Assembly (NCBI RefSeq): GCF_963169125.1
Contig: NC_084795.1
Location: forward strand, 95,476,911-95,540,910
Length of the DNA stretch: 64,000 nucleotides
Source of the DNA: Humulus lupulus
Taxonomy: Eukaryota > Streptophyta > Magnoliopsida > Rosales > Cannabaceae
Direction: 5' to 3'
Numbering within the stretch: the first letter of the stretch is position 1; each line of letters begins with the position of its first letter. The notes beneath the pieces were generated by a model. The model was not told the DNA's origin. It searched no databases and saw only the letters and a list, made by a program, of their open reading frames with translations. Shown here piece by piece: positions 32,901 to 44,996 of this stretch. Position numbers and translations under genes: made by a program.

Positions 32901-35050
32901 ATGAACTCAAGAACTTCAAACTAAAAATTGTGAAGAACTCCAGGGGAGTGGGTCAAGCTGGTCAAACATCTAAAAATGTGCCAAATCCACCTCCTCCACT
33001 AGGTGTAGCGAAGGACGAGCCACATATGGAATTGGAAGAGAAGGAGATGGATGCTGAAACCTTGCAAACAACTTTGGGAGTGTTGCAAGACAAGTTAGCC
33101 ACTCTAAAAGCTAACCAAGAGAATGTGGTTGAAACTATGGCGATGCAGTTGATGGAGATCGATTGACAATGCTAAGAGTTGAACGAATGACAGGCGGACA
33201 TGGATCGTCGGCAGAGAGGCGCTACAACGGCTTTAGAGGCAGCCATTCAGTTGGCTCGAGAATAGCCACCGGCTCCATGTGCACCAACCTCTCAGCCAGA
33301 TCTTCCACCAAACCCTCACCCTCCTCAAAATCCACAATCATATCACCCCCAGTGTCCTCAAAATCCACCATACCCAAGGAGTCCACAACGACTAGAACAA
33401 CACCCAGCTGCTCAATATGAAAGGCAGACCCAGAATCCTAACAGAAATAACGAGCAGCAACCACCCTCTCGTGCTGGTCGAGATAATACGCAGTTGCATA
33501 GAAAGAATAGGGACGAGCAACATCCTAGAAGCCCAAGATGTCAAAAAACTGGTGAAAAGAACCCTGCTGGCAGGGGACAACGTCCCTCAGGAAGCAGGAG
33601 AAAAATGGTCTCAGGCTCTGCTTTCTGAGACCCCCCACGACAAAGCAATGTCTGGGGACCCAAGGACCAGCACAGGCATCCACCTGTTAACCGAGACGGA
33701 CCAGGGAGAAGAGAGGGAAACAGTGCGTACAGCAAGTCGCACACTCACAAGTCGCGATTGAAAGACGGCCATGATTACAATGAAGTGGACTCCAGTTATG
33801 ATAGGACGAACAATGGTCGACAGTAGGAGGAAAGGAACAGGCAGTGAAATCCTCCTCTGATGGACAACCGACCAACAAGCAAGAATGTTGGGAGTATCCC
33901 AAACAACTCAATGTCTTTGACCGACTAGGTGACAGCGAGCACAGACGTAGGGATGATGATCTAAGGGACATAGTTAATGAACGAAGGGAAAAACACGATG
34001 CGTATTTCCTCCCAACTCTGCCCGCTCCTGCAATACCAGACACTATTCAGGCTCAAAATAGATGCCCTGAATCAAGCTCTGCAACAGCTGGTCAGGATTA
34101 AAATGACCCATATAGAATATGACCGAAGAAAGGGCATCCTGTTTGTCAAAAAAATTATTGTGGCAGAAATCCCAAGCAAATTCAAAATGCCAGTGCTACC
34201 CAATTTTACTGGACGAGAAGACCCGGTATCTCATGTGAATAAATTTGAGATACAAATGGACATCCAGAAGGTGTCTGAAGATGCTCCATGCAAAATCTTC
34301 CCGGCTACTTTATCTGATTCTGCCCTAGAATGGTACTACAAATTTCCATCGGCCAGTATAAGTTCATGGGAGATGTTCGTAAAAGAATTTTACAGACAAT
34401 TCTATGTTGGTCGGATACATCCGATAGAGGCCAATTAGCTGGTCGATATCTGACAGAAGGAAGGAGAGTCTCTCAAAGAGTATATACAAAGGTTTATCGC
34501 TGCTCGGGCCAAGACTGTTGGAGATGAGGGAAAGATGATGGCCATCACAACTGGAGTACAACGCCAATCTCCCATCTGGAGCAGCCTATGGAAAAATGGA
34601 GTGAGGTGCACTCAAGAATTTTTGGACCGAGCAGACAAGTAAATAAAGCTGGAGGAGGCTATACCCAATGAAGGAAAGTCTCCAAAGGCTGACCAGGGCA
34701 AGAAGGAAGAGTCGACCAAATCTGCCAAAGGTAATAATAAGAATGGAGGAAAAAGGGTGAACAATGAGCATGAGACATCTGATAACAAGCGCCCTAAGCA
34801 GAATAGATACGAGCCAAGGTTCACTAACTACACCAATATGGTTGATTGCTTAGCTGAAGTGTATCAGGCCAGCCATACCACAATCCCCTTTAGGCGACCA
34901 TCCTCGATCAGGAAAGACATATCCAAGAGGGACACAACCAAGTTTTTTTGTTTCCACAATGACTATGGCCATGATACCAACGAGTGTAACCAGTTGAAGG
35001 ACGAGATCAAGTTCCTTATCCGACAGAGACATCTGAGAAGATATGTATGA
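32901..35050 (+). pseudogene. Tat2 gag remnant
   Basis: The N-terminus is acidic and helical (LEEKEMDAETLQTTLGVLQD, up to 33166). A glutamine/proline-rich middle follows in shifting frames. The capsid-like core is open from about 34100 to 34438 (MPVLPNFTGREDPVSHVNKF, LSDSALEWYYKFPSASISSW, FYRQFYVGRIHP). After stops, the basic C-terminus has an intact plant-type knuckle, CFHNDYGHDTNEC, then QLKDEIKFLIRQRHLRRYV before the stop at 35048-35050. Function: particle protein. The initiator is not certain. Stops and frame changes make it inactive. Confidence 0.87.
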
Positions 35051-38000
35051 GCACGAGGAAATTTTCAACAAGGCGCTAATGGAGGCAACGAGCAGGCTTC
35101 TGTACACCAATGCTCGCCTCCTCTGCAGCCTACTCTGGTAACTGGTACTTTGCTAACCATCTGTAGGTGACCACATATATCTGGTGACAGTGGTAAGGCA
35201 AGAGAAAGATATGCCAGAACCCTACGTAATGATTAGAACACAGAAATGCTAAACGTCGAGGAGGGAACTCCCAAAAAAGCTCGAATAGAGGAAGAGTTAA
35301 TAACTTTCTCTGAGCTGGACACACAACATGTCCGATTCCCCCACTCAGATCCTTTGGTCATGGACGTATAGATAGCCAACATGATGGTGAAAAGAGTACT
35401 GGTCGATACTGGAAGCTTAGTAAACAGTCTATACAAGTCTTCACTGGAAAGAAAGAAACCATGAGTGCAAGATTTAGAACCATGCAACCAGGCCATCCAT
35501 GACTTCTCTGTTGAGGGGCTAGCACCAACAAGGTCAATCAGGCTCTCGGTCATGGTAGGAGCAACACCCACAAATAGGACATTACTTGCTACCTTTATAG
35601 TAGTTGATTGACCATCCGCGTATAATGATCTGACTGGAAGACCTATCGTGGTAGATCTTCGAGCAGTAACTTCAGTCTGGCATCTAGCCATGAAGTTTCC
35701 AACCAATGCAAGACTTGGGTGCATGTTGGGAAATCAGCGAGAGGCCAGAGGATGTTACAACTCCTCGATCACAAAGGCAAGAAGGGGCGACTTGGGGAGC
35801 ACAACTATTAAAAGGTTGATGGTGGTAAGCGAGTTACAAGCCCAATTAGGTGAACAAGTCACCAAATAGGGTGTTGCCCAAAGTGAGGACAGGGACCTAG
35901 ATCCTTGCTTTGGGGATTTTGAAGAAAACATAGGACTTGTGGAAGACCTCGAGGAGGTCTTATTTGAAGAAAAAGATCCGACTAGAGTTGTAAAAGTCGG
36001 TAAAAACTTAGAGACAACAATCAAAATAGAGTTGGTGGAGTTTTTGAGGAGGAACCAGGAGTTCTTTGCCTGGTCGTATAAAGACATGGTTTAGATAGAC
36101 CCAATAGTTATCAGCCATGTCCTGAATATAGATAAAAACCACCCACAAGTGCAACAATAAAGAAGGTTGCTCGACAAGGACAGGTCTAAAGCCTTAAAGG
36201 AATAAGACGAGAAGTTGAAGGAAAATGGATTCATCAGGGTAGCGTTTTATCCATCTTGCGTCTCTAATCCCGTACTAGTTCCTAAACCAAATGGTAATTG
36301 GAGGACATGCATGGATTTCACAGACCTCAATAAAGCCTGCCCGAAAGATTGTTTCCCACTTCCAAGAATCGACCAGCTGGTCGATGCTACATCAAGAAAT
36401 GAAATTTTGTCATTCATGGATGGATACTCTGGCTGTAATCAAATTAGTATGCATCGACCTGATGAAGAACACACTAGCTTTCGAACAGATACGGGGCTTT
36501 ACTACTACAAAGTAATGCCCTTCGGTTTGAAAAATGCTGGTGCGACTTACCAACGACTAGTAAACCACAAGTTCAAAGATCAGATCGGCAATAACATGGA
36601 AGTTCACGTCAATGATATGCTAGTTAAGTCAAGGTAAGCTGGTGAACACATTAAGGACCTACAGGAATGATTCAACATCTTGAACAAATATCAGAAGAAG
36701 CTTAATCCTCTTAGGTGTTCTTTTGGAGTTGGATCGGAATTTTTTTTGGGATTCATAGTAAACTCGTGTGGAATTGAAGCCAACCCCTAAAAGATTCGAG
36801 CACTGATCGAGATGCAGTCACCAGAAAAAGTTAAAGATGTACAAAGCCTGATAGGGAGAATCGGGGCTATGAGCAGATTCATATTTAAGTCTACGGACAA
36901 GTGCTTCCAATTTTTTAATCTACTTAAAGGAAACAAAAATTTCAAGTGGACAAGTGCTTTTCAGGCACTTAAGGACCATATGTCGTGACCGCCTCTTCTT
37001 TCCAAGCTAGTCGAAGGACAAACATTGTAAATCTACTTAGCCATAACAGAGTATGCTGGAAGTGCTGTTTTAATAAGGGAGGAAGACAACATTCAAAAGG
37101 CAGTATACTACATAAGTAAGAGGCTAGTGGGAGCAGAATTATGATATCCAACTATAGAGAGATTGGATTACTGCTTCATACTAGCATCAAGAAAACTATG
37201 ACCTTACTTTCAGGCTCATCCCATAGTTGTTTTTACTGACCAACCACTACGACAAGTCTTGCAAAAACCAGAAGTCGCTGGTCGACTAATAAAATGGGTA
37301 GTTGAGATAGGGTAGTTTGAAATTTCTTATGCACCTCAAGAAACAATAAAGAGTCAAGCCTTAGCGGACTTCGTAGTTGAATTCACCAGACTCCCAGCCA
37401 GCAAGTCGATTATAGATACCGAAGATCAAGACCAAACTCTTGCCTAGAAACTGTTCGTAGACGGGTCATCTAATGAGCACAACTCCGAGGCAGGGTTGAT
37501 TTTAATTACCCCCGAAGGGCATCGGTTTCACTCTGCAATAAGATTCAACTTTACTGCCTCCAACAATGAGGCCGAGTACGAAGCACTGCTCGTAGGTTTA
37601 AGACTAGCCAATGATATGAATATAAAGTTGTTAGAGATATGCAACGATTCCTAACTAGTTGTTAATCAGATCATTGGAGAATATCAGGCTAGGGGTCTTA
37701 AGAAGGTTGCGTATCTAAACAAGGCAAAAGACTTGCTAGCATAATTTGACCAGAACTTGAACGTCGATGCCTTCGCTAAACTAGCAAGTGCCAAAGATGT
37801 TGACACTTTGAACATAATACCGGTCGAACGTTTGACAGCTCTGAACATTCAAGTAGAAGAATCCTCCCTAGTAATACAACTATCTGACACGTGGATGACT
37901 CCCATTATTCAATATCTCGAACAGGGATGGTTACCTACAGATAGGAACAAGGAAAGGACACTACAAAGGCAATCAGCTCGCTTTAAACTGCTCGATGGAA

Positions 38001-39151
38001 TTCTATATCGATGAGGATATTCAATGCCTTTATTGAGATGTATTTCCAAGAAAAAATCTAAGGAATTGATGCAAGAAGTACATGAAGGATTCTGTGGAGA
38101 TCATGCTGGGGGGCAAAGTTTGTAAAAAAAGATTATTTGACAAGGATATTTCTAGCCCACAATGGTCGAGGATTCTATGGAATTTGTCAAGAAGTGTGAT
38201 AAATGCCAAAGATTCTCCAAGATACCTCAAGCAGCCCCAAATGAGCTTAAACATATGCAAAGCCCCTGATCAGATCTTTGCCAACAAGAAAAGGGAATGT
38301 CCAGTATGCAGTAGTTGTTGTCGACTACTTTACTAAGTGGGCTGAAGCTGAACTGCCCGCGACAATCATGACCAAGAAAGTGCTGGATTTTGTTGTCAAA
38401 AACCTTGTATGCCGATATGGGTTGCCAAAAAAGATTGTATCAGATAATGGTACACAATTTTACAGTGACCTGTTTACCGATTTCTGTGAGCAGCATGAGA
38501 AAGCGAAGAGTTTTTCATCAGTTTCCTATCCACAAGCCAACATATAGGTAGAAGCTGTAAACAAAACTCTAAAGGACACATTGAAGAAAAGGCTCGATGA
38601 AGCAAAGGGAGCATGGCAAGAACAATTGACAGAAGTACTCTGGTCATATAGAACGTCACACCAAATAGCAACAGGCCATACACCATTTTCCTTAGCCTAT
38701 GGGTATGAAGGCATGTTACCAGTTGTGTTAGATCCACCCTCGCATATGATCAAAATACAAATAATAATTTATTAATGGAGTCTTTGGACTTGGTTAATGA
38801 AAGGCGTGAGCAGGCCCAATTACGAGTTGCATCTTACCAGCAAAAGGTTGCTCGATATTTTAATTCTAATGTACGCGAAAGAAAGTTCAACGTAGGAGAC
38901 TTGGTACATAGAAGAGTTTTTCTCAACACTCGCGATCAGGCTGCTAGATTACTTGGACCAAACTGGGGGGGTTTGTATCAAATTGAAGAATTCTTTAACC
39001 AGGCACATACAAACTTGCTCGCTTAAACGGAGATCTCGTTCCTCGCTATTGGAATGGAGAACACCTGCGCAAGTATTATCAATGTACATTTCTTTTTAAA
39101 GATTTGGCTTGTATTAATTTTACCTTTTACAAGTTTCTAAAGAAGGGCTAG
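35051..39151 (+). pseudogene. Tat2 pol: protease, RT, RNase H, integrase
   Basis: Protease VLVDTGSLVNSLYKSS near 35400. RT: VLVPKPNGNWRTCMDFTDLN, ILSFMDGYSGCNQIS, MPFGLKNAGATYQRL, but the catalytic box reads HVNDML (about 36606) in place of YVDD. RNase H: LFVDGSSNE, NNEAEYEALLVGL, then a stop inside the last motif. Integrase: KKCDKCQRF, then a small deletion removes the segment with the first catalytic Asp, followed by NVQYAVVVVDYFTKWAEAE, KKIVSDNGTQF and VEAVNKTLKD, and the C-terminal GDLVPRYWNGEHLRKYYQ. About a dozen stops. It could not work even with the stops ignored. Confidence 0.9.
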
Positions 39152-39957
39152 CCATTTAGATGGCTGGTCACTTATAAGTGTAAGATCAATTTTTGATCAC
39201 TCGTATAGACACAAATTTTTGTCCACTTTTTATGAGAAATAAAGGGAACTGTGCACAACTAGTTATTCTTGCCAATTATTGTATTTATTACAAGCAGTTT
39301 CTCATTACGTGTGTTGTTTTTCTATATTATCATTGATTTTTTTTAAGTACTCGAGCAATAATGTTCAAATAGGTATTAGTCAATGGCAAATGACTGAGAA
39401 ACTTAGACTCCTCGATCACTTGGGGGGCATATAAGATACTAAGCGAGCAAAGCATATTATTAACATATGTAAACACATGAGCCAAATAAGGGAAGTCATA
39501 CTACGACACTTAGAGTATTTTATTTTTTTAGCTAATTTTGTAAGATAATAAAGTGTTATGCTAGTTTCGGCCATATGAGCAGATGCTATAATAGTAATTG
39601 TAATGTGCAACTGTTATAACATCAAAACAAAATCTTTACACCGCGAGCAATTGCTGCTCGGATGTAATTAGAATTATTAAAAGTAAATAAAACTGCCTTA
39701 GGCAGCAAATTGTCTTAACACCACAAACAATCTATTCGGGTGTTCTAGTTACATAAATTTTTTAATTAATGTGTAGTTGAAGGGGGGTCCTGTTGAGGTT
39801 GCTGATCAAAGAGGGTTCCAGCTTCTTCCTCGACACCATTGACGCTTGTTGCCAAGGAAATTTCAAGAGAATATGGGGCACTTTTCTACAATTTCAGGCG
39901 ACAAGTGCACTTGGCAAGTTCAACTTGTTTTATCTGCTTAGGAAGGTAATCAAAATT
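39152..39957 (+). other. Tat2 region between pol and antisense gene, with internal polypurine-like tract
   Basis: AT-rich, no gene. cttggggggcat at 39419-39430 matches the internal tract of Tat1. Two weakly similar segments (around 39640 and 39720) suggest an eroded tandem repeat. Confidence 0.55.
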
Positions 39958-41089
39958 CTCATCTTGATTGTTCTTCTAGAAAATGTAAAAGCAGTTAAAA
40001 GTAGCTCCTTGGAACTTCTCCAAGTTTTGGGCATTCTGCGCTTCGAGTGGCTTTACTCGATCCTCCAGACTGTTGGCCTCCTTCATGCTTGCCTCCAGAT
40101 CTTCTTGCAGCTTGCCTGCTTCCTTATATTTGGTCTCAGAGGCTTCCTTGAATTTTTCCTTATTCGCAATAGCCTTAGCCAGATCTTCTTGGCTCTTCTT
40201 CAACTCCTTGGTTAAAGCAACATTTTTGTCTTCAGCTGCCTTAACCTTGGCCTCCCATGCCTTGATCTCCTTAGCATGTTTTGAGTCATCCTCCTCGGTG
40301 ATGCGTCAACCGTTGTTCATGGAAAGAAGACCCTGTGAACAGTAGAAAGATGAAGCTGTCATAGCTAATCAAAAGAAATGTTATTCGACTAAAATAAAAT
40401 ACAAAAGAAACTTACGCCGAGGACTTCATTGAACCCATGAGCAAGGACCTGGCTAGGCTTCAGTGAAGGGAAAGAGGCAAAGGCCTCTTGGGTGCGGCGA
40501 TGCTTGGCTATTTTATGAAGTTTATCGTTTGTTGAGCTACAAGTATTGCTTAGCAATTTTGCCGTCAAAGATCCTCCCACCTGGTCTGTGGAGGGCTCGG
40601 TGCAAGGAGGAGGAGGAGGAGGTGTAGTTTTTATGGAAGTAATAAGAGCTGGAGGGTCTTTTGGTTGAGCCTTTTTTCTTGAAGGTTCCCCACTGCATCT
40701 CCCAAATTTTTCCTGCTCGATTTCTTCGAGCTAGCTGATTTGCCTCCAAAAGCATAGATGTCGAACGCATCGTCGGATTGCATGACTATAAGAAAAACAA
40801 ATGAGAAAATATGTCAAGAAATAGTTTTGCATGATAAGGAAACAAATTAAAAGAAATTATAAGTAGTATACCCGAACTACAATTATTGGTCTCTACGTTA
40901 TCTACGGAACTAATGCTACACTCACTCTCTGCCTCAAAAAAGTCCAAGCAAAACTACTGGTCGAAAAATTAAAGTTGCTGTCCTTATCAAATAAATGATA
41001 AGGGATGGGCAATGAATCTAAAAGTGAAAAATCTATACCAATCACATCGGAGGATTCAAGTATAGAACCAGCATATTCGGGTAATTTTT
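39958..41089 (-). pseudogene. Tat2 antisense gene, C-terminal exons
   Basis: Read on the minus strand. It starts at the chromovirus junction with KKLPEYAGSILESSDVIGID and an acidic stretch, then a donor at GTATAC (40871). Intron 40786-40871 (86 bp) ends TTTTTCTTATAG; the next exon reads MQSDDAFDIYAFGGKSASSK and a serine-rich part, ending FPSLKPSQVLAHGFNEVLG. Intron 40333-40415 (83 bp) has GTAAGT and CACAG ends. The last exon is a long coiled coil (TKELKKSQEDLAKAIANKEK, then KLQEDLEASMKEANSLEDRV). A few frame changes and stops. Equivalent to the antisense genes in Tat1 and Tat3; the PF04195-like part is not evident. Confidence 0.7.
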
Positions 41090-43437
41090 TGTAACGACCC
41101 AAAATCACTAATAAGGCTTAAGGGCCATAATTAGCGTGTCGAGAGAGCATAATTGGTATATGTGTGATTAAATGGTTTAAATGCATGATTATGTGGTGTA
41201 CATGATTAATATGATCGTATGATTATGTGATATGCATGTTTATGAGTATTAGATATGCATGTGGGACTTTATAGCTTATAAGGGCATATATGTGATTTTG
41301 GCCCGTTAAGGGCATAAATGTAATTGTATGTGATAAATTCTTGAGACCATATTATTATGGAGATATATTTCCAGTATATGGCTTGAGACGGTCCTAGTGA
41401 GCGGATTAGCGAAATAGTCACAGCAGGGTTTAATACTTGGCTCGATGGGAGCCTAGGGGTATTTTCGGGAAATTGAATAATATTTTGGGATTTATTAGAT
41501 ATTGAATAAGTATTTTTTAATTAATGGGATACGATAGGTTAATGATTTAATAGTAGGAACACTCGAGGAATTAGCTGGAATCGGGAGAGAAATGACTATT
41601 TTACCCCTAGGAACACTTTGAGGAATAATAATTGTGAGGGGAAAAATAGTCTCTTTAGGGGTGAAGTGATATACCTTCTTTGATTCTAGACATAGCCAAA
41701 AAATCACTAAGAACCCTCAGCTCACTTTCATTTCACTCTCTCTGTCTCTCTGTCTCTCTCACGTACTTACTCTCTCTTATTGTGCCTTGAAGTTAAGGAA
41801 GAAAAATGGCAGAAAATTTAGGCCTTAAGTTGGCATTCTTGAAGGAAATTGAAGGAAAAGGAGAGGCTTGAGCTGCTAAAGGACTTAAGCTGGGTTGTAC
41901 CAATAGGGTGCTTAAGCTGTAATTGAGGTAAGTTCCTTATCAATGATCAAGTTAAGAAATTCTGGTGTTTGAGTGGAATTATACTGGGTTTTTGGGTAAT
42001 AAATAGCTGATAATTTGGGATAGAAACTTTAGTATGTATTGTCATGATTTTGTGTTTAATTGGATCATAAAAAGTGTTAGATTTGTAGCTAAACTTGGTT
42101 TGGTTAGGAGGTTTTTCTGAGTTGAATTATGGGAAAATGAGCTAGGAGAAGTGTGAAGAAAACCCTGAATCTTTGGATATGATGGGGGTGCACCGCGGCC
42201 CCACCTAGGGGTGCCATGGAGCATGTGGCCTGTAGGCCTGGGTATTCTCTTTGAGTTGGGGGCGCCCCGCGACCCTAGGAGGCAAGTCGCGGTCTGCCTC
42301 CCCTATGGCTTGGGTTTTTGGTCTCTGACTTGAGGGCAAGTCGCGACCCTTGGGGCCAAGTCACGACCCGCCTAGGGATTTTTATCTTGGGATGGTTTCT
42401 AAAATTGGTAAGGCTTGAGGGTTCGAACCTAGGCGCTCGGGAGAATTTCTACTACCCAGGTTAGTAGAAATTGAGGTCTCGGAGGCTAGTTTCTATCTCC
42501 TAAGTATTTATTTGGATTAGAAGTTGACGCTTATCCATTGGCCACTATGACTAGGTTTATCGCCAAGGCTCAGGACTGAGGATCGTCCTGGGGACCATTC
42601 TATTATCTCTGCTCAGAATTCAAGGTAAGAAAACTACACCCTTGAGTGGTTATAACGGGACTGAGATTCCCAATACTTGAACATGTTTACTGTATGGTAA
42701 AATGATTGACTTGGCACATAAGAATGAATGACCTAAGAGAGTCGGGCTGATAATTTGCGCATAGGACATGACTCGACCACTATGAGCTGAGGTTAGCTAG
42801 ATAAACACTGGACTCGGCCTAAGCGAGTCAGAGTCAGTGGAGTAAACAGAGGGCGTGACCTAAGGGTGCCGACCCTGAATATTGTATATTGATTGAGATA
42901 AATTGCTAAATGTATATGTTTACTGATATTAGTTTGACGTCTATGACTTGTTGAATATTTGGATAACCGTTTTATGGTTGAATGATTATCATCACTGATT
43001 ATGTATTACTGTTATGGTTTTCTTGATGGGCCTTGGCTCACGGGTACTACGTGGTTTAGGTAAAGGCAAGGATAAGATGGATCAACAATGAGTTGGAGAG
43101 CTCTGGGGGAGAGATGTACATTGTCAGCTGCTCATCTGCCATGACCGAGGGAAAGTACAGTGATGGAACCTAAAACTTGTATTTTTACATTAGAATGGCC
43201 ATTAGATTGTACATAATTTTTGAGAGTTTTGTAACTTTGTCTCTCACACCCTGTTTTTGGGATCCCATGTACCATACATCTATTTTAACAAAAAATTAAC
43301 CGTTTATGATGAAAATCTTTTAACCCTAATCCAATTGTTTAACCTAGGATCACATTTTTATTCAAATGACTTGATTAGCAAGTCCTACACTATTTTAATT
43401 ACATAGTGTAGCGGTCTTGGTTATCTAGGTCGTTACA
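41090..43437 (+). repeat. 5' LTR of the chromovirus
   Basis: Starts TGTAACGACCC and ends CGTTACA. Direct repeat of 48258-50581. It includes a CT-rich tract (tctctct, 41735-41780) and a GC-rich block (about 42190-42390) in otherwise AT-rich sequence. No gene. Confidence 0.95.
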
Positions 43438-43440
43438 ACT

Positions 43441-43452
43441 TGGTATCAGAGC
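43441..43452 (+). promoter_or_regulatory. Primer binding site, initiator tRNA-Met type
   Basis: tggtatcagagc three bases after the LTR end; this is the standard plant retroelement site complementary to the 3' end of initiator tRNA-Met. Confidence 0.93.
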
Positions 43453-43822
43453 GGTCTAGGTTTATGGGTTCCTGAAGACTGGCTGGACATGTACACTCAC
43501 TGTTAAAGACAAGCTCGACTCAGGGTTTGGTAATTGTATATGTGATTACATCCTTACGTGCTTGAATGAAATATATATGTTTTAATCTGTATAGCTAATA
43601 GGGAGCATGAGATACTGATAGGGCATGACCCCTGACTGTTGTATGATGATATTGAGGCATGCTTATTAGCATTGCTATTGTATGTGAATGAATATTTGAA
43701 TGATTGTTTGCATCTTGATTGCTTATGTGGAATGAGTTTCAATAGTGAGCTATGGAAAGATTGTTAACCTATCATCATTTCCTGACCGTCGAGTCATTGA
43801 TTGTTGATAAACTTGGATAGCT

Positions 43823-44996
43823 ATGCGTCCAAGGCGATCTATATGACTAGTCGACATAGGGTCCGAGGCTAGAGATAATGAGCAAGGCCAGAACCATCTG
43901 CCAATCCCTGAGAACTGGCAAAAGATACTTGCAGACATGCAAGCCTGGTTAAAGAGTCAAGAAGAGCAGATCCATCTCCTGAAATAGCAGGCTCCATCAG
44001 GGAGTGCTGCACCTACTTTGCCACCAGCTGTGGCACCAGCTGTACAGACAACTGAGGTTGGGAACAGGTGGGAGCTCTTGTATGAGCGGTTCAGGAGGTA
44101 GCATCCTCCAACCTTTGAGGGAGGACCAGATCCATTGAAAGCTGAGTAGTGGATGACTATGATCACTTCGATCTTGGATTTTATGAGGGTGGAAGGTAGT
44201 GACAGGGTGGCCTGTGCCACCTATATGCTGAGAGAGGATCCCGTATTTGGTGGGAGGCGGCATCACAGACAAGAGATGTTTCCACTTTGAGTTGGGATGG
44301 GTTCAGAGACTTGTTTAGCCAGAAATACTATAACGTTGTTGTCAGGGCAGCGAAGGTGAATGAGTTCGGGGGGATGGTATAGGGTAACATGACAGTTACA
44401 GAGTATGCCTTGAAGTTCGATAGGCTTGCAAAGTTTGTGCCCGATCTAGTGCCTACCAATGCAGCTAGGCAGGACATATTTATTAGAGGGCTTAATGCTA
44501 TGATAGCTCGGGATGTGAGAATCACAACAATACCTGAGGGAACGACCTTTGCCCAGGCTATTGAGAAAGCTCTTACCACTGAAGAGGCAGAAAACAAGAT
44601 TTGGAGGGAGAACGCTGCGAGACGAGATGTTCGTAGATCAGTGCCTCCATCCACAGGTTTTAGTAAGGACAGAGGCCCCAATGATCTGAAGAGGAAGACC
44701 CCTCACACTTAGACCACTGTTGGTCCTGATAGGAGGGGTCGAGGTGCTCATGGTGGCAGCCAGGGATGCGGTGAGACATGGAGAAGTCACCCAGAGTGCA
44801 CGAGTTACAGGAAGCGTCATCTGGGCGAATGTCGAGCAAAGGCCTGTTATGTATGCGGGGTGGTGGGACACCTCAAGAAAGACTACCCAATAGCAAAGAA
44901 GATGGAATCAGGGAAGGTGGACAGCTTGACTCCAGCTCGAGTATTCACCTTGACGTAGGCAGAGGCTGAGGCTAGTCCCACGGTGGTGACAGATTA
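43823..44996 (+). pseudogene. Chromovirus gag remnant
   Basis: Starts MRPRRSI at 43823 with an early stop. A helical stretch (ENWQKILADMQAWLKSQEEQ), PPTFEGGPDPLKAE and a 107-codon open part (44389-44712: MTVTEYALKFDRLAKFVPDL, RQDIFIRGLNAMIARDV) make up the retrotransposon gag domain. The single knuckle near 44838-44890 reads CYVCGVVGHLKKDYP, with the last cysteine changed to tyrosine. Several stops. Confidence 0.86.

Noticed and set aside
33687..34043. 118-codon minus-strand frame in Tat2 gag
   Set aside because: Lies opposite to gag coding sequence; composition mirrors gag and no family is recognisable.
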